Shown here in pieces: positions 42,967 through 52,455 of a stretch of DNA of 64,000 bases. Position 1 is the first letter of the stretch. Each line of letters begins with the position of its first letter. Origin of the DNA: Novosphingobium sp. (GTDB lineage Bacteria > Pseudomonadota > Alphaproteobacteria > Sphingomonadales > Sphingomonadaceae); contig JACKKY010000004.1 of the NCBI GenBank assembly GCA_024236175.1, forward strand, positions 322,501-386,500. Direction: 5' to 3'. The notes below the pieces were generated by a model. It ran no database searches, had not been told where the DNA came from, and worked only from the letters and a program-made list of their open reading frames with translations. A program made the translations under genes and the position numbers.

Positions 42967-43926
42967 ATGCCCATACTGCCTGCCTTGCAGCCGTTGTTCG
43001 AAGCGACCAATTCGGGAGGATCGGCTTCTGCCAATCTTTCCGTCGCACAGGCGCGGGAAAAGGCTCATGCCGCAATGGGAAGCTATGTGACAGGGTTCTA
43101 CGGGCCCGCAGATCCTCTTGTCGTGGAGACGGATTTCGAGGTTCCCGTCGAAGAGGGAAGGATTGGGGTTAGGCTCTATTCGCAAGGCGGAAGCGGCGAA
43201 CGACTTCCCTGCCATTTGTATTTTCATGGCGGCGGCTTCTGGCTCGGCACGCTCGAACATTTCGACGTGCTCTGCCGGAATCTCGCCCGTGACGGCCGCT
43301 GCGCTGTCGTCTCGGTGGATTACAGGCTGGCGCCGGAACACAATTTTCCAACCGCGGCCGAGGACTGTTACGCCGCGCTTCTGTGGGTCATTGAACACGC
43401 CGCCGATTTGCGCGTCGATCCATCGTGCCTCTCCGTCGGCGGGATGAGCGCCGGGGGCAATCTCGCCGCTGTCGTATCGCTCATGGCACGCGACAGGGAC
43501 GGCCCGCCAATCGCCTTGCAGGTACTCGAAGCGCCCGTGCTCGACCTGTCAGACTGGGAACCTTTGCGAATTCCGGAAGAAGGATTGATCCTGCCATCGG
43601 GCAAGGACTTATACTGCCGGCATTACCTGGCCGAGCCATCCCAAGCCAGGTTGCCATATGTCTCGCCCCTCCTCGCCGACGATCTTGCAGGACTCCCCCC
43701 CGCTCTGATCATGTGCGCCGAATACGACCCGCTCGCGGCGGAGGGCAAGGCATTCGCCGGCAGACTGGCAGCGGCTGGAGTTCCGGTCGAATACCATTTC
43801 TGGCCCGGCCAGTTTCATGGCTCGCAACAGATGGCAATGCTAATTCCCGATGAAGCGCAGGCCTATCAGGCCAAGCTCGTCAGCGCCATGCAGCGGGCTC
43901 ATGCTTGCAAGCGCCCCACCGAATAA
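42967..43926 (+). CDS. Alpha/beta hydrolase (HSL-type)
   Basis: 319 residues, no signal peptide. Hormone-sensitive-lipase signature: YFHGGGFWLGTLE oxyanion loop, SVGGMSAGGNLAAV with the nucleophile Ser, EYDPLAAEG with Asp and WPGQFHGSQQM with His. Cleaves esters, and in this family often esters of hydrophobic acids. It starts 22 bp after the SDR, so same operon. The element next to it is an IS630 piece. Confidence 0.9.
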   Translation: MPILPALQPLFEATNSGGSASANLSVAQAREKAHAAMGSYVTGFYGPADPLVVETDFEVPVEEGRIGVRLYSQGGSGERLPCHLYFHGGGFWLGTLEHFDVLCRNLARDGRCAVVSVDYRLAPEHNFPTAAEDCYAALLWVIEHAADLRVDPSCLSVGGMSAGGNLAAVVSLMARDRDGPPIALQVLEAPVLDLSDWEPLRIPEEGLILPSGKDLYCRHYLAEPSQARLPYVSPLLADDLAGLPPALIMCAEYDPLAAEGKAFAGRLAAAGVPVEYHFWPGQFHGSQQMAMLIPDEAQAYQAKLVSAMQRAHACKRPTE

Positions 43927-43940
43927 TTCCACATAACTCC

Positions 43941-44127
43941 TAGAGCGTCCTGCGGATAACTTGAATCGCGGGATTCCTGTTTGGCCGGAGTTGTGATTCA
44001 CCCTCTTTGGAGGTGGATCATGGGCAGAGCACATTCGTCTGATCTTCGTATCCGAGTTTATGGGATGATCGCCGAAGGCGGTTCTCGGCGGGCTGCTGCG
44101 CGTCGCTTTGGTGTGAGTGCGGCAACA
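43941..44127 (+). mobile_element. IS630-type element fragment, 5' end only
   Basis: From a likely TA target at 43941 the left end of an IS630-like element is present, followed by its transposase start. After the transposase's first 36 codons the sequence switches to TonB-receptor code at about 44127, so the right end and the transposase body are missing. The left boundary is an inference from the IS630 preference for TA; no inverted-repeat partner remains in the window to prove it. Confidence 0.55.
44020..44127 (+). pseudogene. IS630-family transposase, truncated N-terminus
   Basis: After GGAGG and an ATG at 44020 the frame reads GRAHSSDLRIRVYGMIAEGG then SRRAAARRFGVSAAT, the helix-turn-helix start of IS630-family transposases. 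The reading then enters TonB-receptor DNA out of frame. About 36 of some 340 residues survive; no DDE residues, so inactive. Confidence 0.8.
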
Positions 44128-46351
44128 CGGTTCGGATGCTGTCGCCGGCGTGGTAAACTTCGTGACGCGCAAGCGTTTCGACGGAGTTTCGGTGGATGCG
44201 CGCTATGGCTTCGGCAAGCATTACCACACCTTCGACGCAAACGCGACGATCGGTAGGGAGTGGGATAGCGGTTCGATCTGGGTATCCTACAACTATACCG
44301 AGAACAGCACCATACTGGGTAAGCGCCGCGCTTATAACTCCACCCCTTTATCGAACGTTGCGGGCACCCTGGTCCGCGATCAGGAGTGCACCGAGCCAAA
44401 CGTCCTCGTTTCGGCCGTCAACGTCGGCGGAACCCCGCCTGCTCCGTCGTTGTACGCCACACCGCTCAGCGCCGCCGGGCGCAACACCTCGAACATTTGC
44501 GATCTTACCGATGACGCGGCGATTTACCCGGATCAGAATCGCCATTCGGTCTATGCTGGCCTCAATCAGCAATTGAACGACTGGCTCGAAGTCAATGTTC
44601 GCACATATTATTATCGCAAGGAGTCCGACCACTCGCTCGGCAAATTCTTTGGCTCAGTTAACATTGGCCCTAGTTTTCTGGCGCCGTTTGGCTTCCTGAC
44701 AAGCCCGCACACGACTTTCGTCACCGGATATCCGGGTGAAACTCAGCAGGTGAGCTTCGCGCTACCGGACAATTATGTTCAGCACGTGGTGCTCGACTCT
44801 TGGGGTTTCACGCCTACGTTCACCGCCGATCTCGGTGGCGGCTGGCAGCTTCGCGGCCTCGCGGGTTACAGCGAAAGCGCGACGACTTCGCACACCACGT
44901 CTCTCGCTCCCAGCTCGATTCTCGGTCCGCTAGTCGTTTCGGGAGCATTCAACCCCTATTCGCCGACAACCGCGAGCCCCGCAGTGATCGCTACACTTGA
45001 AGATTACGAGTCATACGGAAAGGCAGACCAGCGCCAGTTCAATGCGCGTCTATCTGTAGACGGCAGTCTGTTCAGTTTGCCTGCTGGTGAGGTCAAGGTG
45101 GCCGTCGGCGCAGAGTTCCTCGACGAAGCCTATGACAGCCGCAAGGGCAACACAATTCCAGCACAATTCCTTCAGTTGCCCCGCTACCATCAGAGCCGGA
45201 ACGTCAAGTCAGTCTTCGGCGAAATTGTCGCTCCGATCTTCGGGAACGACAACGGACTGTCGTTCGTGGTGTCGGCGGCCGGACGCTATGACCACTACAG
45301 TGATGTCGGCGGAACCTTCAATCCCAAGTTCGGCGCGACTTTCAAACCCGTCGACTGGGTCAGCTTTCGCGGTTCCTGGGGCAAATCCTTCGTGGCGCCG
45401 AGCATGGCCGACAGCGCCGTTGCCGATCCGACGAACGCAAGCTTCCAGTATGGCGCGGTGGCAAATTTCCTCGCGCCGCCCGACATCCTCGCGGCAAAGG
45501 GCTTGCCGCCGATCGGCCCCGGCCAGGCGATCATTGTGCTACTCGGTGCCAAACCAGGCTTGAAGCCGCAACACGCCACAAACTGGTCACTGGGCGCGGA
45601 CATTCAGCCGCCATTTGTCCCCGGCTTGCGTCTTTCGGCGACCTATTACAATCTCAAGTATACAGACTTGATCCAGGGGCCGCCGTTCACGAACCAACCG
45701 CTGTATTTTGCGACTTTCGCGGACACCACATTCTTCGTCAATCCTTCGGCCGCACTGGTAGATCAGACCCTTGCCGAGGCCGCCAGCATCGGAAACCCGT
45801 GCGCGCCGCAGCCAACCTGCATCTACGCGATCCAGGATGTGCGTAAGCAAAATCTCAGCGGTTTCAAACAAAGCGGGATCGATTTCAGCACGAACTATGC
45901 GCGTCCGACCGGCTTCGGCTCAGTCGATCTCAGCGTCGGCGGCACATACATACTGACGCGCAAGAATGCTGCTGTCGTTGGCGATCCCTACGTATCGGAA
46001 TTGGCTACGCTCAACAGCCGACTTAAGGTCCGCACTGCTCTGGGAGCCGACATCGGCAACCTACGCGCGCAGCTGACCTGGAATTTCAGTCAAGGCTTCG
46101 ACACCCCGCCCACCGGCCTGAACAATCAAACGCATGTCGGTGATTTCAACACGTTCGACCTCTTCTTGAAGTACGACGTTCCCGGCACAGGCGTATTTCA
46201 GGATCTGTCGTTCAGTCTGACAGGCACCAACATTTTCGATCAGGATCCCCCGTTGTTCGACGGCAGCGCAATCGTAAAAGCACAGCGAGGCTTCCGCAAC
46301 GGCAACACGGTCGGTCGGCTCATCCAGTTGGGTGTCGCTAAAAAGTTCTGA
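44128..46351 (+). pseudogene. TonB-dependent receptor lacking its 5' end
   Basis: The frame starts at a GTG at 44117 in the IS sequence, but the receptor reading proper begins GSDAVAGVVNFVTRKRFDG, the C-terminal end of the plug domain, then continues with a complete barrel to GRLIQLGVAKKF. The signal peptide, TonB box and most of the plug are missing, replaced by the IS630 fragment. A product from the GTG would have no export signal, so the gene is almost certainly dead. The IVNFVTR-type plug puts it in the same sphingomonad receptor group as the others. Confidence 0.85.
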
Positions 46352-46563
46352 CTGACACCATGACGGCTTGGTCAACTTGATGATGAGGTGGATCATCCTG
46401 CGCCATTTTCACAGGTCGTAGGCAAGGCCGGATCTAGTCCAGCGCCCAGGAATGCGTGTGCTCTAGCCGGGGTGGCACTGGACAGCTTCGCATTGTTGGG
46501 AGGTGCTTGGCCTGCCGCAGATCGCTGCCAACGCTGCACTTTGCCGTTCTGTTACACCTATCG
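46352..46563. other. Intergenic region before the mobile cassette
   Basis: About 210 bp with no supported gene. It contains a second GAGGTGGATCAT stretch at about 46385, the same string that precedes the transposase start at 44011, which may be a further scrap of the same element. Confidence 0.3.
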
Positions 46564-46830
46564 TCATGTCGGATGATCCAGTTCCGGCCGCCCCCCTTCG
46601 TGGAGCGCCAGTGCAGCCTGCAACAGCCGGCTAATCTGCATTGCCGATCGCTCCAGCTGCTGCAGTCCATCAGCACGCTGCTCTGCGTCGCTGCTGCCCA
46701 GGGTGAGCGCGACAACGCTGGCATCCTCCATGATGATGCCGATCCGGGTACACAGGTGAGAAACGAGTTCGGCGGTGTCTTCGTCCATGCCATGCACAAG
46801 GCTTGGCTTCCCGAGCAAGTCCACAGCCAT
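46564..46830 (-). CDS. Conserved-looking hypothetical protein
   Basis: 88 residues from the ATG at 46830: MAVDLLGKPSLVHGMDEDTA, then a helical body with SHLCTRIGIIMEDASVVAL and RSAMQISRLLQAALALH. No family recognised; the amphipathic helices and good codon pattern make a real gene more likely than chance. The frame extends to 46998, and an ATG at 46881 is an alternative start; ribosome sites are weak at both. It faces the DUF3489 cassette on the opposite strand and may belong to it. Confidence 0.45.
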   Translation of the reverse strand: MAVDLLGKPSLVHGMDEDTAELVSHLCTRIGIIMEDASVVALTLGSSDAEQRADGLQQLERSAMQISRLLQAALALHEGGRPELDHPT

Positions 46831-47000
46831 CTTTTCACAAAAGTCTAAGTTTCCATTCGACTTGCTTGCGATTCCAAGCATTGCTGTCGGTACTGAATCG
46901 CGACCGCCATGACGGCCGCAGCCCCGGGGGGCATGCCTGACCGGGGCTGTGGGTGGTGGGACCAGCACTCCGCTGGTCCCGATCCAACAGGAGACCACCC

Positions 47001-47549
47001 ATGACCAAGACCATCCGTCTCAATGACACCCAGCTCGTCCTGCTCTCGCATGGCGCGCAGAACGACGCAGGCGCCATGCTGCCCCTACCCACTTCGCTGC
47101 AGCAGAACGAGGAACGCGCATGCAAGGAGCTGAAGTCGCTGCTGCGACGCGAACTGATTACCGAACGGGAAGTGACGCGCGGCACCGAAGCCTGGCGCAG
47201 CGAAGGCGATCTCAGCTTCGGCCTTTTCATCAGCGATGCCGGTCGCAGCGCCATCGGCGTGAATGAGGAGCAGGAAGATTCAGCCCAAGCGGCGGATGAA
47301 ACGCCCAACACCAGCGAACAGGTCACAGCGACGAAGCCTGCCTCCGCTCGTGCCGACAGCAAGATCGGCACCGTGATCGCCCTCCTCCGCCGCGATGAGG
47401 GTGCAACGCTCGACGAGATGGTCGCAGCCACCGCCTGGCTGCCGCATACGACACGGGCGGCTCTCACCGGCCTGCGCAAGAAGGGCCACACCATCGAGAA
47501 GAACAAGCGCGAAGACGTGACCTGCTACCGCATCACGGCGGAAGGGTGA
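47001..47549 (+). CDS. DUF3489-family protein
   Basis: 182 residues. The C-terminal domain SKIGTVIALLRRDEGATLDE, then MVAATAWLPHTTRAALTGLRKKG, with KNKREDVTCYRI, is the DUF3489 winged-helix-like domain found beside recombinases of alphaproteobacterial mobile elements. The N-terminal part (RLNDTQLVLLSHGAQND) is a second helix-rich region. An AGGAGA site lies seven bases before the ATG. Likely DNA-binding partner of the cassette; function not established. It overlaps the DUF2924 gene's open frame by a few bases. Confidence 0.85.
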   Translation: MTKTIRLNDTQLVLLSHGAQNDAGAMLPLPTSLQQNEERACKELKSLLRRELITEREVTRGTEAWRSEGDLSFGLFISDAGRSAIGVNEEQEDSAQAADETPNTSEQVTATKPASARADSKIGTVIALLRRDEGATLDEMVAATAWLPHTTRAALTGLRKKGHTIEKNKREDVTCYRITAEG

Positions 47550-47551
47550 TC

Positions 47552-47959
47552 ATGGCGAAGCTCCACGAACAGCTGCGCGAGATCGCAGAGATGGACAAGG
47601 CGGGCCTCAGGAACCGGTGGGCTTCGCTCACCGGTCGCCCGGTGCCCAAGGTCAGCACCGCCATGCTGCGCCTTGCGGTTGGGTATGAGCTGCAGGCTAA
47701 GGCGCTGGGCGGCCTCTCGCGCAAGGGAAGACAGCGCCTCGACGGCGCAGGTGAGAAGAAGGCCGTTACGCAGGACATCCGTCCCGGCATGCGGCTTGCC
47801 CGCGAGCATGGCGGCGTCATGCATGTCGTCACCATCGGCGATGGCGGCGAGATCCTCTGGAACGATCGTGAATGGCGTTCCCTGAGCGAAGTCGCCCGCG
47901 CCATCACCGGCACCCGCTGGTCCGGGCCTGCCTTCTTCGGATTGAGGAAAGCAGCATGA
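47552..47959 (+). CDS. DUF2924-family protein
   Basis: 135 residues. LREIAEMDKAGLRNRWASL, then KVSTAMLRLAVGYELQAKALGG and TPGTRLxREHGG-like RPGMRLAREHGGVMHVVTIGDGG match the DUF2924 family, which is typically located between DUF3489 and a serine recombinase. I take the ATG at 47552, two bases after the DUF3489 stop; a GTG at 47546 is possible. Its stop overlaps the next gene's ATG by ATGA. Function unknown, probably an accessory of the recombinase. Confidence 0.87.
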   Translation: MAKLHEQLREIAEMDKAGLRNRWASLTGRPVPKVSTAMLRLAVGYELQAKALGGLSRKGRQRLDGAGEKKAVTQDIRPGMRLAREHGGVMHVVTIGDGGEILWNDREWRSLSEVARAITGTRWSGPAFFGLRKAA

Positions 47960-48255
47960 GCAGGATCGGCGTCACCGAACGACAGGCTGCTGTCCTCACC
48001 GTCATCGAGGACGAGGTTGCCGCTGAACGTCCCTCGCCCAACACCGTGGAGCTGGCACGTGCATGTGGGTTCAGCACCGGTGAGATTGCCCGTATCCTCG
48101 ATGCTCTCGAATATATGGGGTTCATCACCCGCATTCCGAACCGCAGGCGCAATATCCGCCTGTGCTCGCCATCGGTCAGGATGGCGCCTGACGATCACCT
48201 GATCGCCGAACTGACCCGGCGCGGCTATCTCGTACGCAAGGCGCTGGACCAATGA
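47956..48255 (+). CDS. Winged-helix protein of the recombinase cassette
   Basis: 99 residues. TERQAAVLTVIEDEVAAE, PSPNTVELARACGFSTGEIA and RILDALEYMGFITRIPNRRR have the pattern of the LexA N-terminal or MarR-type winged helix. It starts at an ATG overlapping the DUF2924 stop (ATGA) and its own stop overlaps the recombinase start in the same way, so the three are translationally coupled. A DNA-binding regulator of the element is the likely role. Confidence 0.75.
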   Translation: MSRIGVTERQAAVLTVIEDEVAAERPSPNTVELARACGFSTGEIARILDALEYMGFITRIPNRRRNIRLCSPSVRMAPDDHLIAELTRRGYLVRKALDQ

Positions 48256-49560
48256 GCAAGGTCCGCTGCGCCATCTATACCCGCAAGTCGAGCGAGGAAG
48301 GTCTCGAACAGGACTTCAACTCGCTTGATGCCCAGCGTGAGGCCTGTGCTGCCTATATCCTGAGCCAGGCATCCGAAGGCTGGTCGCTGCTGCCCGAGCA
48401 ATACGATGACGGCGGGCTATCAGGCGGAACGCTGGAGCGCCCTGCCCTCAAGCGGCTGTTGGCTGATATCGAAGATCGACATCGTGGTCGTCTACAAGGC
48501 TGACCGGCTCACGCGCTCGCTGCTGCCTGACTTTGCCAAAGCTGGTCGAGACCTTCGATGCGCCGCACCCAGCCCCTGGTATCGGTGACCCAGTCGTTCA
48601 ACATGACCACAACTCCATGGGCCGCCTTACGCTCAACATGCCGCCGTCCTTCGCCCAGTTCGATGGCACGCCAGCCGATACGCACCGCGACAAGATTGGT
48701 GGCATCGAAGGCCAGGGCATGTGGAGCGCAATCCGTTGCTGGGTTGCTTGGTCATCCCAGGGACGGAGCCCTCGAATTGTCCGGAGCAGCGCCGAACTGA
48801 TCCGCCAGCGTTCCATCACTATCTCGTTGTCGGCAATGTCCGAAGGTTACCGAATAATAGCTGAAACGAAGGTGCCGGAACAAAGGTTCCAAAGCGTACA
48901 ACCCTGACAGGACCGACGGCGGCGGACTGTTCACCGAGGACAAATCACAAGACCTGTCAATCTGATTTACCCTTGCAGGAAATCCATCATCGAGGAAAGT
49001 GTCCGCGAGGTGCCAACGGCGTTATCATCGATCGCGACCTGTGGATCAGGCCCCAGCGGCCCAGTTTGCTGGACAACACAGGGTCCCAGCGTGCTACTAC
49101 CACCAAGTCACCCAGCCTGCCGCCTTTGTCTTCACAGAGAATGAAGAGCTGCTTGGTTGCGCAGCGCATGTACGCGGCGCAGCGCTGCGCCAATATGTCA
49201 GCTGGCACTCCAGCACGACGCCAATGCCGCTGCTGCGAATGGTATTCGCATCCCCTGCACACGCGAAATCGAGGCCGCCGTAGCAAACCGACGCCCTTTC
49301 GATCCGTTCGATATCATGGACAGGCAGGCATCGCACCCGGAGAGCCACCGGCATTGAATCCATGCTGGGGCGCATCGAGAAACGGCAGTGCGTGTCCGCA
49401 GAAGGACAGAGCCTGCTGCGCAGTCTGGTCAGCAGGGTTACGGTCCTGTCTAACGGTATTGCAATCGATCTGTCTCGCCAAAGGGCTTCTCGCGACAGGC
49501 TCTTCCTCGTCTCTGAGATCAGTAAAGGACCAAGTACCATCAACCAGGGTCTCGATGTCT
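48252..49560 (+). pseudogene. Large serine recombinase, wrecked by frameshifts
   Basis: The start is intact: VRCAIYTRKSSEEGLEQDFN then SLDAQREACAAYI (resolvase catalytic domain, Ser in TRKSSEEG). Later pieces appear in different frames: IVVVYKADRLTRSL, LVETFDA, VTQSFNM, MGRLTLNMPPSFAQF, then IIDRDLW, HQVTQPAAFVF, QHDANAAAANGIRIP and EIEAAVANR. All match the order of a phage/ICE-type large serine recombinase. At least five shifts and stops break it, so it is inactive. This fixes the age of the element as old rather than recent. Confidence 0.85.
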
Positions 49561-50055
49561 GCCTTTACCCGGATCGGGGCGCGGTCAGGCCTGTCTATGA
49601 TACCGCCGCAGGCGCATCGACCAGGGGCCCATCCAGCTGCCGCATTAGTAAGCAGTCGCAGCCGGCGAACCGATATTGCAACCATCGCGCAGTGAGAACA
49701 TCAACGACTCATGGGTCTCCTGCAATGTGCGCGCCTCAACTTCCTTTCGCACCCCACTGGTCGAGGCTGATCTTGGTACCGCTGACGTCCATGAATGTAC
49801 CGCCAGCAGCGCGGACTGCTGATCGATCTAAACGAGTGACCGCCTGGTCTGTGAACCTGAACTACGCCTCGTTCATATTTCAGCGGCGCCTGGCGCTGCT
49901 GCTCATTTGCGCCATCCACGACGGAAATGCTTCGGACCATCGGATCGGGGCGGATGCAGATGGATTGATCGAAACAACTAGGGAACAATAATGGCCGCAT
50001 AATCCCAGAAATGCAAGGAAATTAGCGCTTTATGGGAAGGTCTCGGATGACGAGG
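49561..50055. other. Gene-free stretch next to tRNA-Ser
   Basis: About 495 bp after the recombinase remains. Frames here carry no family signature. It is the last accessory DNA before the core segment and ends at the 3' end of the tRNA gene. No direct repeat of the tRNA 3' end was found elsewhere in the window. Confidence 0.4.
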
Positions 50056-50146
50056 TGGCGGAGCGGGAGGGATTCGAACCCTCGATACGGGGTTACCGTA
50101 TACACACTTTCCAGGCGTGCGCCTTCGACCACTCGGCCACCGCTCC
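50056..50146 (-). tRNA. tRNA-Ser (anticodon GGA)
   Basis: 91-nt class II tRNA on the minus strand. Acceptor GGAGCGG pairs with CCGCTCC followed by G and an encoded CCA (50056-50058 as TGG). The D-arm GCCGAGTGG, anticodon loop CTGGAAA giving GGA, a long variable arm and T-arm GGTTCGAATCC are all present. The 3' end points toward the mobile region at lower coordinates, the usual orientation for an island next to a tRNA. Confidence 0.95.
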
Positions 50147-50219
50147 GCATGCCTGACAGGCAGGCCAAGCGCCCTATTGGCTTGTATCGGATTGCGCAAG
50201 AGGGCTGGCGGCCCTGCCC

Positions 50220-52310
50220 TCAGATACGCTCGGCCTCGGCAACGGCGTCGCTGGCGCGCAGCGATCCCACGATCCGCGTGAGATGCGCGACATCCTGCAC
50301 TTCGAGGTCCACCTCGAAGGTGCCGAACGGCTCGTCGCGCTGGATCATCTGGAGATTGACGACATTGGCGCGGTTGCCGGCGAAGATGCCGGTGATTTCC
50401 GCCAGAGTGCCGGGCCGGTTGTAGAGCACGATGCGCAGGCGGCCGATCGCGCCGGTCGAACGTTCCCCCCAGGACAGGTCGAGCCAGTCGCTGTCGACCC
50501 CGCTCGCCAGGCTGAGACAGTCGATCGTGTGCACTTCCACGCCCTTGCCGGGCTGGCGCAGGCCGACGATGCGGTCGCCCGGAACCGGGTGGCAGCAATC
50601 GGCCATGTGGAACGCCATTCCCGGCGTCAGGCCGCGGATCGTTATCGCCCGTTCCTGCTTGGGCCATTCGATGTCGTCCGGCAATTCGGCGGTGCTGCCC
50701 GGGACCAGCGCCTCCATCACCTCCCGGTCCGAAAGCTTGGCCGAACCGATGGCGAACATCAGCTCGGTCTCGTCGCGCAGTTCCAGCCGCTCGATCGCCA
50801 CGTTGATCGCCTTGCGCCCGATCCGGGCCGGCAGGCGGGCCGCGATCTCGTCGAACAGCTTGCGGCCGATGGCGGCCACTTCCTCACGCTCCTTGGCCCG
50901 GACCGCCCGGCGGATGGCCGCGCGCGCCTTGCCGGTGACGACGAAGCCCAGCCAGGAAAGCTGCGGCTCCGGCGTGTTGCTCTTGATGATCTCGACCACG
51001 TCGCCGTTGCTTAGCTGGGTGCGCAGCGGCATGTGCCGGCCGTTGATCTTGGCGCCGACCGTCGCGTTGCCCAGATCGGTGTGGACGGCATAGGCGAAAT
51101 CGACCGGCGTCGCGCCCTTGGGCAGCTGGTGAAGCGCACCCTTGGGCGTGAAGGCGAAGATGCGGTCCTGGTAGATCGCCAGCCTGGTATGCTCGAGCAG
51201 TTCCTCGGCATCGTGGCTTGCGTCGACGATCTCGATGAGGTCCCTCACCCATCCGACCTGCCCGTCGGGCTGGTCGCCCTGCTTGTAGGCCCAGTGGGCG
51301 GCAAGGCCGAATTCGTTGGTCCGGTGCATGTCGCGCGTGCGGATCTGCACTTCCATGCGCATCGAATTCTCGTAGATCAGCGCCGTGTGCAGCGAGCGGT
51401 AGCCGTTCGACTTGGGCGTCGAGATGTAGTCCTTGAAGCGGCCGGGAATCATCTGCCAGGTCTGGTGGAGCACGCCCACCGCCCGGTAGCAGTCGTCCGG
51501 CGTCTCGGTGAGCACGCGAAACGCCATGATGTCGGTGATCTGCTCGAAAGTCACATGGCGCTCGGCCATCTTCCGCCAGATCGAATAGGGATGCTTCTCC
51601 CGCCCCGAGACCTCGACCTTGAGCCCCGCTTCGGCCAGCGCCTGCTTGATCGCCAGCGCGATCGCGTCGACCTGCCCGCCTTCCTGGCTGCGAATTTGCG
51701 CCAGCCTGCCGGTGATGGTGGCGTAGGCTTCCGGCTCGAGCTGCTCGAAAGCGAGCATCTGCATTTCGCGCATGTATTCGTACATGCCGACCCGCTCGGC
51801 GAGCGGAGCGTAAATATCCATCGTCTCGCGGGCGATGCGGCGACGTTTTTCCTCGCTGCGGATGAAGTGGAGCGTGCGCATGTTGTGCAGCCGGTCGGCC
51901 AGCTTGACGAGCAGCACGCGCAGGTCCTCGCTCATCGCCAGGAAGAACTTCCTGAGGTTCTCGGCCGCCCGTTCGTTCTCGGTGAGGGTCTCGATCTTCG
52001 AGAGCTTGGTCACGCCGTCGACCAGCCGGGCGACATCGGGCCCGAAATATTCCTCTACTTCGTCGATGGTTGCGAGCGTATCCTCGACGGTGTCGTGAAG
52101 CAGCGCGGTGACGATCGTCTCCTGATCGAGCTTCAGCTCCGTCATCAGCCCCGCAACTTCGATCGGATGGCTGAAATAGGGATCGCCGCTGGCCCGCTTC
52201 TGGGTGCCGTGCTTCTGCACCGTATAGACGTAGGCGCGGTTGAGGATGGCCTCATCCGCATCCGGGTCATAGGATTTGACCCGCTCCACGAGTTCGTACT
52301 GGCGCAACAT
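50220..52310 (-). CDS. RelA/SpoT-family (p)ppGpp synthetase/hydrolase
   Basis: 696 residues, single alphaproteobacterial Rsh. HD hydrolase domain with LLHDTVEDT (about residue 70), synthetase domain with FKDYISTPKSNGYRSLHTAL, TGS domain (FAFTPKGALHQLPKGATPVDFAYAVHT) and a C-terminal ACT domain (LRIVLYNRPGTLAEITGIF). It makes and degrades the starvation alarmone and controls stringent response. Intact HD and synthetase motifs predict a bifunctional enzyme. Upstream is the divergent ThDP enzyme gene, 145 bp away. Confidence 0.95.
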   Translation of the reverse strand: MLRQYELVERVKSYDPDADEAILNRAYVYTVQKHGTQKRASGDPYFSHPIEVAGLMTELKLDQETIVTALLHDTVEDTLATIDEVEEYFGPDVARLVDGVTKLSKIETLTENERAAENLRKFFLAMSEDLRVLLVKLADRLHNMRTLHFIRSEEKRRRIARETMDIYAPLAERVGMYEYMREMQMLAFEQLEPEAYATITGRLAQIRSQEGGQVDAIALAIKQALAEAGLKVEVSGREKHPYSIWRKMAERHVTFEQITDIMAFRVLTETPDDCYRAVGVLHQTWQMIPGRFKDYISTPKSNGYRSLHTALIYENSMRMEVQIRTRDMHRTNEFGLAAHWAYKQGDQPDGQVGWVRDLIEIVDASHDAEELLEHTRLAIYQDRIFAFTPKGALHQLPKGATPVDFAYAVHTDLGNATVGAKINGRHMPLRTQLSNGDVVEIIKSNTPEPQLSWLGFVVTGKARAAIRRAVRAKEREEVAAIGRKLFDEIAARLPARIGRKAINVAIERLELRDETELMFAIGSAKLSDREVMEALVPGSTAELPDDIEWPKQERAITIRGLTPGMAFHMADCCHPVPGDRIVGLRQPGKGVEVHTIDCLSLASGVDSDWLDLSWGERSTGAIGRLRIVLYNRPGTLAEITGIFAGNRANVVNLQMIQRDEPFGTFEVDLEVQDVAHLTRIVGSLRASDAVAEAERI

Positions 52311-52455
52311 TGTTGCCTAGGATGTGAGGATTTATTCGGCCGGGGCAAGTGGAAAGAGCGATGGGGCCCGGCTCTGCGTTTGACCGACACGCCGCCCCGT
52401 GCTCAAGGGGGCGCGCAAACCGGACACAGAATCACAAGCCTGAAGGACCGCGCGA

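Noticed and set aside
42157..43398. 413-codon minus-strand frame antisense to SDR and hydrolase genes
   Set aside because: His/Arg-rich shadow; real genes lie on the plus strand.
46434..46838. 134-codon minus-strand frame alternative to the hypothetical protein at 46564
   Set aside because: Trp/Cys-rich with no helical pattern; the other frame has a more protein-like sequence.
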